Shown here piece by piece: positions 51,153 to 61,859 of a stretch of DNA of 64,000 nt. Below the pieces are notes generated by a model. It ran no database searches. It was not told the DNA's origin and saw nothing but the letters and a program-made list of their open reading frames with translations. Both the position numbers and the translations under genes were made by a program. Source of the stretch: Chitinophaga vietnamensis (GTDB lineage Bacteria; Bacteroidota; Bacteroidia; Chitinophagales; Chitinophagaceae); contig NZ_CABHMS010000002.1 in NCBI RefSeq assembly GCF_902167635.1, positions 62,001 through 126,000 of the forward strand, written 5' to 3'. Numbering within the stretch: position 1 is the stretch's first letter; the number at the start of each line of letters is the position of its first letter.

Positions 51153-52229
51153 ATGGAAAACAGAGGGTTGCTTTTCATCCCTGATATCAGTGGCTTTACC
51201 CGTTTTGTAAATGAGATAGAGATCAGCCATAGCCGTCATATCATCCAGCAATTGCTGGAAGTGCTGATCAACGCCAACGAAACAGGGCTGGAAATATCGG
51301 AGATAGAAGGAGATGCCATCCTGTTTTACAAATTCGGCGCGCCGCTGGAACTAGAGGCTTTGTACCGGCAGGTAGAGAAAATGTTCTGCGCATTCCACCG
51401 TCATCTTAATGCCTATGACCAGCGCAAGATATGCCAGTGCCATGCCTGCGTATCCGCGGTAGACCTCACTTTGAAGGTGATCACACATTATGGCGAATTT
51501 ACCACCTACCAGGTGAAGCATTTCAATAAATTGATCGGGAGGGATGTGATCATAGCGCACCAGTTGCTGAAGAATGATATTGCGCAGCATGAATACTGGC
51601 TGGTGACCGATCAGTTGTTGTCGGGCCCGCCGCCGGATCTCGCCCGGTGGATGATATGGGACGCCAGCAGTAAAGAAACAGAAACCGGCAGCATCCCTTT
51701 TCATTATACCCAGCTAAGCGCATTGAAAAACACCTTGCCCGAAACGCCAGTGGTAGCGGACCTTTCCGGGAAAGTGAAAGTGTTGTCGGTGTCAAGAGAA
51801 TATGATACAGATATCAAAACGCTCTGCTTCACCGTGATACATTTTGAGTATCGCCACGAATGGCAGGAAGGTTTGGAGGCGGTGGATGAAGTAGAACATT
51901 TTCTGCCGGGCGTGGGCAGCCGCCATCGCCATGTGATGAAAGACGGCCGGCGCCTGTTGTTTTACACCAGTAACTTTTCCTACCGTCCTGATGAACAGAT
52001 CGTATTATGTGAAACAGAAGAGCAGCGTAAGGATACCACTTGCTACATCATGGAGAAAACAGCCAATGGAAAAACCCGGCTCACCGTAGATATCTATCAG
52101 CCACGGAACCCGCTGCGGCAGCTGCTTTTCGGCCTCCATGCCAGAAGCGGCAGCAGGGCGGGCTGGCAAAGGTCGCTGGATATGCTGGCGCCTGTTGTGA
52201 AAAAAATGGTGCTGCCCGTAGAATTTTGA
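51153..52229 (+). CDS. DUF2652, class III cyclase-like protein
   Basis: A 358-residue protein; ATG 51153 (MENRGLLFIPDISGFTRFVN) is used because the upstream extension to 51087 is a basic leader. The first ~190 residues look like a class III nucleotidyl cyclase fold: LFIPDISGFTRFVN carries the first metal Asp region and ISEIEGDAILFYKFG the Gly-Asp motif, but the usual substrate-specifying residues and second half are changed, so activity is doubtful. This matches DUF2652. The C-terminal half (KVKVLSVSREYDTDIKTLCF; RFVRR-like HRHVMKDGRRLLFYTSNF) could be an SRPBCC-like domain. Followed by a hydrolase and an SRPBCC gene, perhaps one operon. Confidence 0.7.
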   Translation: MENRGLLFIPDISGFTRFVNEIEISHSRHIIQQLLEVLINANETGLEISEIEGDAILFYKFGAPLELEALYRQVEKMFCAFHRHLNAYDQRKICQCHACVSAVDLTLKVITHYGEFTTYQVKHFNKLIGRDVIIAHQLLKNDIAQHEYWLVTDQLLSGPPPDLARWMIWDASSKETETGSIPFHYTQLSALKNTLPETPVVADLSGKVKVLSVSREYDTDIKTLCFTVIHFEYRHEWQEGLEAVDEVEHFLPGVGSRHRHVMKDGRRLLFYTSNFSYRPDEQIVLCETEEQRKDTTCYIMEKTANGKTRLTVDIYQPRNPLRQLLFGLHARSGSRAGWQRSLDMLAPVVKKMVLPVEF

Positions 52230-52255
52230 TCTTATCGCCTGAAAAAATAATCACT

Positions 52256-53107
52256 ATGAAGTATTACCCTTTATTCATCCTGCTGCTGCTATCGCAGTAT
52301 GCCTGTAAGCCGGCCCACAAAAAGATCAATGACCAAGGCGTTGACATCGCGTACAACGACAGCGGGCTGGGAGATACCACCTTACTTTTTGTACACGGCT
52401 GGTGTATCAATAAAACTTATTGGGCGCCGCAAACAGATTTTTTCCGGCCGTATTACCGCGTAGTGGCCATAGACCTGCCCGGCTACGGCGAATCCGGCAA
52501 GAACCGCAACAGCTGGACGGTAGAAGATTTCGGCCGCGATGTATCTTCCGTTATCCAGCAACTCGATCTGAAAAATGTGATCCTCATCGGGCACTCCATG
52601 AGCGGGCAAATCATCGTGGAAGCGGCCAGTCATAACAAGGACCGGGTGATCGGACTGGTAGGTGTAGACAATTTCAAAAATGTGTGGGAGCCTTCTTCCT
52701 CCGGGCAGGATACCGCTGCCACGCGTTTTTATCAGGCCATTAAAAACCACTACAAAACAACTGTAGTGCCGCTCCTGGAGAAAGAGCTGTTCCTGCCTGC
52801 GACAGATACTGCTATTAAAAAGCGGGTGATCGACGATATCCTGCATGCGGATACAACTATTGCGGTAGCAAGTCTGGAACAAGGAGATCAATATCCCGGT
52901 ATCAGGCGCCTGGCTGCGCTGAAGCGGAAAATATTCCTCATCAACAGCGATGCGACACCTACGGATACTGCCGGCCTGCGGCAGAAAGGAGTGAACTTTG
53001 AAGTGTTGTATGTGCATCAAAGCGGCCACTATCCTATGTTGGAGAAGCCGGTGGAGTTTGACAGTTTATTGAGGAAAGCAATTGGGAAAATATCAAAAGG
53101 AGAATAA
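52256..53107 (+). CDS. Alpha/beta hydrolase lipoprotein
   Basis: A 283-residue lipoprotein. ATG 52256 opens MKYYPLFILLLLSQYAC, lipid site Cys17. The oxyanion region is LLFVHGWCINKTYWAPQ, then IDLPGYGESGKNRNSW, and the nucleophile elbow GHSMSG (Ser). An Asp is expected near INSDATPTDTAG and the His in HQSGHYPMLEKP, so the triad looks complete. It resembles esterases or haloperoxidase-like hydrolases. The upstream frame from 52040 runs through the DUF2652 gene and is rejected. It lies 26 bp after DUF2652 and abuts the next SRPBCC gene. Confidence 0.9.
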   Translation: MKYYPLFILLLLSQYACKPAHKKINDQGVDIAYNDSGLGDTTLLFVHGWCINKTYWAPQTDFFRPYYRVVAIDLPGYGESGKNRNSWTVEDFGRDVSSVIQQLDLKNVILIGHSMSGQIIVEAASHNKDRVIGLVGVDNFKNVWEPSSSGQDTAATRFYQAIKNHYKTTVVPLLEKELFLPATDTAIKKRVIDDILHADTTIAVASLEQGDQYPGIRRLAALKRKIFLINSDATPTDTAGLRQKGVNFEVLYVHQSGHYPMLEKPVEFDSLLRKAIGKISKGE

Positions 53108-53539
53108 ATGCCGCTGATTTCGGAGACCGTTAACATTGCCGCATCGCCCGCAGAAATATGGCAGGCGATCACAGAACCCGCTACCATGGCCCGTTGGATG
53201 GGAGAGCCGGAGATGGATATAAAAGTGCATACCAGCTGGGAGCCTGCCAGCCCCTACGTGGTCACTGGTTTTCATCATGCCCGCTTTGAAAATAAAGGAC
53301 AGGTGCTGACCTATGACGCGCCACGCCAACTTTCGTATAGCCATTTCAGTTCTATATCCCGTTTGCCGGATGTGGAAGAAAATTATTCCATTATAGCCTT
53401 CACGCTCACTCCCGGTGAAGGCTATACGCAGTTGGCGCTCACCATCCGCAATTTCCCTACGGATGTTATTTTCAGGCATCTTCAGTTTTATTGGAGAACC
53501 ACCATCATCAAGATCAAACAACTGATAGAAGGCGCTTAA
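53108..53539 (+). CDS. SRPBCC domain protein
   Basis: A 143-residue START/Bet v1-fold protein starting with the base directly after the hydrolase stop, so the two are co-translated. It begins ISETVNIAASPAEIWQAITE with PATMARWMGEPEMDIKVHTS, then VTGFHHARFENKGQVLTYDA and a final IFRHLQFYWRTTIIKIKQLI. Similar proteins bind lipids or aromatics. It overlaps the end of the convergent DUF6892-type gene by 4 bases. Function with its hydrolase partner unknown. Confidence 0.87.
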   Translation: MPLISETVNIAASPAEIWQAITEPATMARWMGEPEMDIKVHTSWEPASPYVVTGFHHARFENKGQVLTYDAPRQLSYSHFSSISRLPDVEENYSIIAFTLTPGEGYTQLALTIRNFPTDVIFRHLQFYWRTTIIKIKQLIEGA

Positions 53540-54435
53540 ACTGATTCCACAGTGATGTTCTTCGCGGCCAGGGCAGCCTTGATCTCCGGAAGATCTTCGG
53601 AATAGAAGAGGTTCATATAGCGCAGGTTGGAGAAATGTTTTACATCCTCGAAATTGCGGATGTTGAAGCTATCATCTTCTCCATCCCAGAAGCGGAGCAT
53701 ATGGCCATAGATGTCGTCTCCGCCATCCTGTGTGATATGAGTGATCTTGTCGGCGAACTTTTTATCGATCTCCAATGATTTGAAATAGGCGCTCACCTCT
53801 GGTATGAAATCATAGCCTTCTTTCTCTATATCGATTTCGCGTGCCTGGTAGTTATCGACAAAATCGTAGAGGTTGAATTTGGGAGTGATTAGTTCCTGGT
53901 TGTACATCAGTTCCTGTATCACGGCGAGTTTGAAGTTAAAATCTGCAAACTCGATCTTCTCTCCGTCGATGGGTTTGTAGTGGTATTTGTCGGAATACAC
54001 TTTTGCCGGCGGCGCTTCATACTGGCTCAAGCCTATGGAGGTGAGCACATCGTCGTCGATGTTGAACCATACCTGTATGTCGCCTGCGATGAGCGATCGG
54101 TCGTCGCTGTGTTTGGAGGCTTTGGGAAGGTCCTGTTTGTGCTGTTGCAGGTATTCCCGGAAGTCGGTGCCATCAATAGTAAACGGCGCAGTGAAGAGCT
54201 TTGCGGGCGACAGGTCCATGTCTTCGGGAACGAGGTCCAGGGAAAGGCTTTCTACCTCCTGGCCTTTTTTGGAATAGGCGATGATGCCGTGATCGTCCCA
54301 GGTGTACACATGGTTATATTTTTTGGGGAGGTACCGGGCCTGGCCCAGTACGGATTGCAGTTGCTGGATATCAAGCGGGAACTGCATTTCAACGTTGTTG
54401 ATCGCAAGTTGATGGTGAAGGATGGATAGTTGCAT
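53536..54435 (-). CDS. DUF7738/DUF6892-type hypothetical protein
   Basis: A 299-residue cytoplasmic protein in two parts. Residues 1-110 have a beta-rich module (LAINNVEMQFPLDIQQLQSV, KKYNHVYTWDDHGIIAYSKK), and residues 165-299 a second (FADFNFKLAVIQELMYNQEL, TPKFNLYDFVDNYQAREIDI, HMLRFWDGEDDSFNIRNFED). I associate these, from memory, with DUF7738 and DUF6892, both of unknown function. It ends next to a cupin gene on the same strand. No enzyme motif is visible. Confidence 0.6.
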   Translation of the reverse strand: MQLSILHHQLAINNVEMQFPLDIQQLQSVLGQARYLPKKYNHVYTWDDHGIIAYSKKGQEVESLSLDLVPEDMDLSPAKLFTAPFTIDGTDFREYLQQHKQDLPKASKHSDDRSLIAGDIQVWFNIDDDVLTSIGLSQYEAPPAKVYSDKYHYKPIDGEKIEFADFNFKLAVIQELMYNQELITPKFNLYDFVDNYQAREIDIEKEGYDFIPEVSAYFKSLEIDKKFADKITHITQDGGDDIYGHMLRFWDGEDDSFNIRNFEDVKHFSNLRYMNLFYSEDLPEIKAALAAKNITVESV

Positions 54436-54453
54436 AAACGCTTTATATCTATT

Positions 54454-54801
54454 CTATTTTAAAAAGTCGCCATCGATGATCAGCAGGGTAGTGCCTTCTG
54501 CGGACACCGAGCGGTGCGAGCTGAGGTTATCAGATACAATGTAACTCATTCCTTTGGTGAGCGTAAATTTTTCGCCGTTTTCCAGTTCGCTCACGAAGCT
54601 GCCTTCGATGCAGTGTACGATATGGCCTTTCTGGCACCAGTGGTCGGCGAGATAGCCGGCGCTGTACGTAACGATCCTGACACGTAATCCGGGGAACTGT
54701 AAAGTTTGCCAACGGGCTTCGCCCGTTTCGCCGGGATGCAGCGTGGCCGCAATGGCCGGCCAGTTAATCGTCTGAAAATTGATGTTGCTTACCTGAGACA
54801 T
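54454..54801 (-). CDS. DHCW-motif cupin fold protein
   Basis: A 115-residue single-domain cupin. It shows VRIVTYSAGYLADHWCQKGH, with the ADHWC-x-x-G-H motif for which the family is named, and VHCIEGSFVSELENGEKFTL with TKGMSYIVSDNLSSHRSVSA, the second cupin motif. His residues at HWC, KGH and SHR are likely metal ligands. The fold usually binds a metal and small acids; function of this subgroup is unknown. It precedes the DUF6892-type gene on the same strand, 18 bp apart, so co-transcription is likely. Confidence 0.85.
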   Translation of the reverse strand: MSQVSNINFQTINWPAIAATLHPGETGEARWQTLQFPGLRVRIVTYSAGYLADHWCQKGHIVHCIEGSFVSELENGEKFTLTKGMSYIVSDNLSSHRSVSAEGTTLLIIDGDFLK

Positions 54802-54897
54802 AGGACAAACAAATGGTTTCGTAGTGGAAAGTTAAGTGATAATTGTCAGAGTTTGTCCCTGTTCTTTTCTATCGCTCGTCCTATAATAAAAATCATC

Positions 54898-55131
54898 ATG
54901 ACAAAAAACAAGATCATCGGCGGGGCGCTGCTGCTGGCGCCTGCGCCGGGATGGATGAAGGAGTGGGCGTATGCCGGACTGGCCATCAACATCATCTCTG
55001 CTATTATTTCTTTCAGCGCCATTCATGCCGCTGCCGGCAGTTATATATGGCCGGTGGCGGCTTTGCTGCTGCTGGTTGTTTCTTACGTTTATTCAGGCAA
55101 GCGTGCGGGCCAGCTGGCCAAGCTGTTTTAA
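54898..55131 (+). pseudogene. DoxX-like gene with internal deletion
   Basis: A 77-residue frame: MTKNKIIGGALLLAPAPGWM, then KEWAYAGLAINIISAIISFS and LLLVVSYVYSGKR. It matches only the second half of a DoxX-like protein (compare GKVLGG...KEWAYVGFGINFISA in the intact gene at 22738), fused in frame to the usual first residues of that family (M-x-K-N-K-I-I). Around 45 residues, including the first helix and the PDYFR loop, are missing. It is either a pseudogene or a two-helix remnant. Its 3' end overlaps the convergent MocR gene by 39 bases. Confidence 0.6.
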
Positions 55132-56508
55132 TTTCAGCTGCAGCTCATTGTTCCAGGGCAGGCCGATGCAGAGCCGCATACAATTTTGATATTGGTTTTG
55201 CAGCGTGAACATCCGGCCGGGCGCGATGCTGATATGTTTTTTCAGCGCGAGGTCGTACAATTCAGTGGTGTCGATCTGCTTGCTGAACTCCACCCAGAGG
55301 GCCAGCCCGCCCTGCGGGCGACTTGTTTTGGTGCCTTCCGGAAAATAGCTGGCGATGGCGCGTACATAGTGCTGGTAGTTGTCGTGCAGCGTACGGCGAA
55401 GCTGCCGCAAATGATTTTCATAGCGTCCCGTTTTGAGAAAATTACCGACTGCTTCATGGATGATGGGGGCAGAAGAGATGGCATGTACCAGCTTGAGCTT
55501 CATGAGCTGCTCCTTGTATTTTCCCGGCGCCACCCAGCCGGTGCGATAGCCAGGGGCCAGTGTTTTGGACACCGAACCGCACCAGAGCACATTGCCTTCC
55601 TTATCAAAAGACTTACAACATACCGGGCGTTTGGCGCCGAAGTAAAGATCGCCATAAACATCATCTTCTATCAGGGGGATGTTGTGCTGCGCCATCAGTG
55701 CTGTAACGGCGGCTTTGTTTTCATCCGGCATGCAGCTGCCCAGCGGGGTGTTGTAGTTAGGCACTAACAGACAGGCTTTGATCTTGGGCAACATTTTTTT
55801 CAGCGCATCGATATCGATGCCGCTGACGGGATGCGTAGCTACTTCCAGTACCTTTAAATGCAGACTGGTAGCCAGTTGCAGGATGCCGGGATAGCAAGGG
55901 CTTTCTATAGCGATGGTATCGCCGGGCGTGGTGAGCGCCATCAGGCAATAGGATAAGGCATCCATGCCGCCGCTGGTGGTGATGAGATCATTTTCTTTCA
56001 GTTTGCCGCCCCAGCCTGATGAGCGCACTGCTACCATCCGCCGCAGGGTGGCGTTGCCTTGTACGGCGTCATAGGCGGTGCCGCCATCTCTCAGGGTGCG
56101 GGTGGCGTGTACGATTTCTTTTTTGAGTTTGGCCAGTGGCAGCAAAGCGCCGGCTGGCGCGCCGATCGATAGCAGGGTGAGATCATCGCGGCCCATGTTC
56201 GCAAATACGCTGCTGATGAGTTCATCGGGCTCTTTGCCGCTGGCTACCGGCGAAGGCCGGCTGGTGGCGGGCAGCGGCAGGTGCAGCAACGCTAACTGGT
56301 TCACGAAATATCCTGATTGCGGTTTGGAATAGATGAGCGATTGCGCTTCCAGTTCAAGAAACACTCTTTTGGCGGTATTGATGCTCACCTGGTGCTCCTG
56401 GCACAAACTCCTGACAGAAGGGAGGCGGTCGCCCGCTTTCAGCACGCCGCTCCTGATCTGCCCGGCGATACTGCTCGTGATGGTATGATACAGAAAATCT
56501 TTTCCCAT
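55093..56508 (-). CDS. MocR-type GntR/aminotransferase transcriptional regulator
   Basis: A 471-residue fusion protein. Residues 1-75 are a GntR winged HTH (ITSSIAGQIRSGVLKAGDRL, PSVRSLCQEHQVSINTAKRV). The rest is a fold-type I aminotransferase domain with TSGGMDALSYCLMAL, ESPCYPGIL, LVPNYNTPLGSCM (the NxP motif) and the PLP-binding Lys in WCGSVSKTLAPGYRTGW. MocR regulators use PLP as effector, often controlling vitamin B6 or amino acid genes such as pdxT or ydcR-type transport. It is divergent from a DMT transporter gene with a 91-bp gap, a likely target. Confidence 0.93.
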   Translation of the reverse strand: MGKDFLYHTITSSIAGQIRSGVLKAGDRLPSVRSLCQEHQVSINTAKRVFLELEAQSLIYSKPQSGYFVNQLALLHLPLPATSRPSPVASGKEPDELISSVFANMGRDDLTLLSIGAPAGALLPLAKLKKEIVHATRTLRDGGTAYDAVQGNATLRRMVAVRSSGWGGKLKENDLITTSGGMDALSYCLMALTTPGDTIAIESPCYPGILQLATSLHLKVLEVATHPVSGIDIDALKKMLPKIKACLLVPNYNTPLGSCMPDENKAAVTALMAQHNIPLIEDDVYGDLYFGAKRPVCCKSFDKEGNVLWCGSVSKTLAPGYRTGWVAPGKYKEQLMKLKLVHAISSAPIIHEAVGNFLKTGRYENHLRQLRRTLHDNYQHYVRAIASYFPEGTKTSRPQGGLALWVEFSKQIDTTELYDLALKKHISIAPGRMFTLQNQYQNCMRLCIGLPWNNELQLKLKQLGQLARTLA

Positions 56509-56599
56509 ACTGCAAATATAACTGTGTCCATTGAATTTTATGAAACTGGGACTGTGTCTGTTGAGGCCTGTCTGCTAATTTTGCATAAAAAATCAAGCG

Positions 56600-57493
56600 A
56601 TGGGTAATCAAGCAGTAATACATCAACCGGCGGGCGGCATCACCAGCGGCTGGATCAATGGTTTCATTGGCGTATTGGTATTCAGTGGTTCCCTGCCTGC
56701 CACCAGGCTGGCGGTGATCGGGCTGCCGCCTTTTTTCCTGACGGCTGCGCGGGCTTCTATAGCGGGTTTGCTGGCATTGGGCGCCTTGTTGATATTTAAA
56801 GAAAAGCGACCGGCGAGGGAGCAGCTCTTTCCTTTGTTGGTGGTGGCGCTGGGCGTGGTAATAGGTTTTCCTTTGCTAACGGCGCTGGCTTTGCAGTATG
56901 TAACCTCGGCGCATTCTATTGTTTTCGTAGGTACTTTACCGTTAGCCACCGCTATATTTGGCGTGTGGCGGGCGGGGGAGCGCCCGCGTGCGGCCTTCTG
57001 GATATTTTCTGTGCTGGGAAGTTTGTTGGTGGTGGGCTATGCGCTTGCACAGGGGCTTGCTGCCTCTCCGGCCGGAGATATGCTGATGTTGCTGGCGATC
57101 CTTTTATGCGCGTTGGGATATGCAGAAGGGGCGCGCCTTTCCAGGACACTGGGCGGCTGGCAGGTGATTTCCTGGGCGCTGGTGCTGGCCTTGCCGCTGA
57201 TGCTATTACTGGCGGTGTTATTGCGGCCACCTTCATTCGCCGCGGTAAGTACATCGGCCTGGATGGGATTGGCCTACGTATCTTTCTTCAGTATGTTCAT
57301 CGGTTTTGTATTCTGGTATCGCGGGCTGGCGCAGGGCGGCATTGCGGCGGTAGGACAGTTGCAATTGCTGCAACCCTTCTTCGGACTGGCGCTGGCGGCC
57401 ACTTTGCTGCATGAGCAGGTGAGCGTGGGCATGCTGGTAGTCACCATCGGCGTTATCCTTTGTGTAGCGGCTTCAAAGAAATTTGCAAAGTAG
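56600..57493 (+). CDS. EamA/DMT family transporter
   Basis: A 297-residue inner-membrane protein with ten helices in two EamA repeats. The first begins after ITSGWINGFIGVLVFSGSLP with TRLAVIGLPPFFLTAARASI, the second with DMLMLLAILLCALGYAEGAR. Members export or import small metabolites, often amino acids or nucleosides. It is divergent from a MocR regulator gene, a common arrangement for DMT exporters under PLP-regulator control. Substrate unknown. Confidence 0.93.
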   Translation: MGNQAVIHQPAGGITSGWINGFIGVLVFSGSLPATRLAVIGLPPFFLTAARASIAGLLALGALLIFKEKRPAREQLFPLLVVALGVVIGFPLLTALALQYVTSAHSIVFVGTLPLATAIFGVWRAGERPRAAFWIFSVLGSLLVVGYALAQGLAASPAGDMLMLLAILLCALGYAEGARLSRTLGGWQVISWALVLALPLMLLLAVLLRPPSFAAVSTSAWMGLAYVSFFSMFIGFVFWYRGLAQGGIAAVGQLQLLQPFFGLALAATLLHEQVSVGMLVVTIGVILCVAASKKFAK

Positions 57494-57538
57494 GAATGGC
57501 AAAATTTATCCGATTGAATTTTAGTATATTGTGTGTAA

Positions 57539-59947
<2,409 letters not shown>

Positions 59948-59970
59948 TCCTCTTCACTAAATGATCATAC

Positions 59971-60000
59971 AAAAAAGCCTCCGCCAGCGGAGGCTTTTTT
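59971..60000. terminator. Rho-independent terminator of katG
   Basis: AAAAAAGCCTCCGC (59971-59984), two-base centre CA, GCGGAGGCTTTTTT (59987-60000). Perfect 14-bp stem, 24 bases after the katG stop. Confidence 0.92.
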
Positions 60001-60064
60001 GCGCCCTGATTTGTGATTGACCGCATATGCTCATATATTTGTCAATTATAACTAATTAGAATAT

Positions 60065-61729
60065 ATGCGTTCGAATAGAACAATAATTGTCGTATTGATA
60101 TCCGTGATCGCTGCGGCGCTTTTTATTCCGTTCCTCGGAAGGGTACATTTATTTGACTGGGATGAGATCAATTTTGCGGAATGTGCAAGAGAGATGATCA
60201 AAATGGATGACTATACCCGTGTGTACGTGAACTTCAAACCCTTCTGGGAGAAGCCTCCCATGTTCTTCTGGATGCAGTCTACCGCCATGAAAATATTTGG
60301 CGTCAACGAGTTTGCAGCGCGCTTTCCCAATGCCCTGTGCGGCATCGCTACGCTGATCGTAGTATATCTCTGTGGCAGAAGGATCCACGACAGCAAGTTT
60401 GGTATCCTCTGGGCGCTGGCCTTTGGCGGTTCTCTCTTCCCGAACATGTATTTTAAATCAGGTATTATCGATCCCTGGTTCAATCTCTTCATCTTCCTCT
60501 CCCTGTATTATTTTATCCTGTATACCTGGAAAAGGAATGGCATTGATAAAGATGGGCTGCGCTCCAAGCCGGTCACCTATGCGGTATGGTCGGGCATTTT
60601 CATGGGCCTTGCCATTCTAACAAAAGGACAGGTGGCGCTGATGATATTCCTGTTGGTAGTAGGCGTTTATTTTATTTACAACCGCTTCAAATTTTATTTC
60701 GGATGGGGCCATGCGCTGTTGTTCCTCGTGGTAGCTACGCTGGTAACGGCCACCTGGTACGGTTATGAGACCGCCAAGAACGGCACCTGGTTCATTACCG
60801 AATTCCTGAAATACCAGTATCGCCTCTTCACCACGCACGATGCAGGCCAGGAGGGATTCTGGGGTTATCACTACGTAGTGTTGCTGATCGGTTGTTTCCC
60901 CGCATCCATATTTGCCATCCCTTCTTTCTTCCGTGCGCATTATAACAGTCGCCACGATAAAGATTTCAAAATGTGGATGCTGATCCTCTTCTGGGTGGTA
61001 ACGATCCTGTTCACCATCGTGCAATCACGCATCATACACTATTCTTCCATGGCCTGGTTTCCGGTTACTTACCTGGCCGCCTATACGTTTTACAAGTGGG
61101 ACCGCAAGGAGCTTAACTATAAAAAATATGCGGGCGTGCTGGTAACCATCCTGGGTGCGCTGATCGCCTTGCTGCTGCTGGCTGTGCCCATCATCGGCAT
61201 GAATGTGAAGCGCCTGATACCTTATGTAAAAGATCAGTTTGCGCAAGGTAACCTGGCCGCAAATGTAGTGTGGACGGGCTGGGAAGGCGCCGTAGGCATC
61301 ATCATGGTGATCACGCTGATCGCCGGCCTGATCCTGTTGCGCAAAAGGAATTACTGGAATGCAGCCTGGACCTACTTCGGCGGAACCGCCATCGTGATCT
61401 TCCTGGCCGCCGCCGTGATCGTGCCTAAAGTAGAACGCTACTCACAGGGCGCCGCGATCGATTTCTTTGAAGAAAGACAGGGAGAGAATTGTTATGTAAC
61501 CGTATTGGGCTACTGGAGCTATGCGCCTTTCTTCTACACAATGAAAGAAAAGCCTACGAATCCCAACTCATACGACGAAAAGTGGCTCCTGGCAGGCGAT
61601 ATAGACAAACCCGTATATTTTGTAACAAAGGTAGACCGGGTGAATGATTATGCGCAATACAAAGACATCAAAGAATTATACAGAAAGAACGGTTTCGTAT
61701 TTTTAAAACGAGACATCCCGAAGAAATAA
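60065..61729 (+). CDS. Glycosyltransferase family 39/ArnT-like membrane protein
   Basis: A 554-residue protein with about 11-12 membrane helices. The N-terminal periplasmic loop has FDWDEINFAECAREMIK with the Asp-Glu catalytic motif after helix 1, then NFKPFWEKPPMFFWMQSTAM typical of PMT/ArnT (GT-C) enzymes. They transfer a sugar from a lipid-linked (polyprenyl) donor to lipid A, protein or glycan on the periplasmic side. The acceptor is unknown. It stands alone and is followed by a low-complexity inverted repeat. Confidence 0.92.
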   Translation: MRSNRTIIVVLISVIAAALFIPFLGRVHLFDWDEINFAECAREMIKMDDYTRVYVNFKPFWEKPPMFFWMQSTAMKIFGVNEFAARFPNALCGIATLIVVYLCGRRIHDSKFGILWALAFGGSLFPNMYFKSGIIDPWFNLFIFLSLYYFILYTWKRNGIDKDGLRSKPVTYAVWSGIFMGLAILTKGQVALMIFLLVVGVYFIYNRFKFYFGWGHALLFLVVATLVTATWYGYETAKNGTWFITEFLKYQYRLFTTHDAGQEGFWGYHYVVLLIGCFPASIFAIPSFFRAHYNSRHDKDFKMWMLILFWVVTILFTIVQSRIIHYSSMAWFPVTYLAAYTFYKWDRKELNYKKYAGVLVTILGALIALLLLAVPIIGMNVKRLIPYVKDQFAQGNLAANVVWTGWEGAVGIIMVITLIAGLILLRKRNYWNAAWTYFGGTAIVIFLAAAVIVPKVERYSQGAAIDFFEERQGENCYVTVLGYWSYAPFFYTMKEKPTNPNSYDEKWLLAGDIDKPVYFVTKVDRVNDYAQYKDIKELYRKNGFVFLKRDIPKK

Positions 61730-61734
61730 TTGGG

Positions 61735-61858
61735 GGATTTTGGGATTTACGAATTTACGGATTTACGAATTTACGGATTTGAGAATTTACTGATTTGAGA
61801 ATTTACTGATTTGTCTAAATCCGTAAATTCTCAAATCCGTAAATTCGTAAATCCCTAA
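61735..61858. repeat. Low-complexity inverted repeat of ATTTACGGATTT words
   Basis: The left arm (61735-61811) is made of repeats of GGATTTAC, GAATTTAC and GAGAATTTACTGATTT; the right arm (61812-61858) of ATCCGTAA, ATTCTCAA and ATTCGTAA. They pair well. The structure lies in the 130 bp between the convergent GT39 and 2OG-oxygenase genes and likely serves as a shared terminator. It is the same family as that at 30352-30475. Confidence 0.8.
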
Positions 61859-61859
61859 A

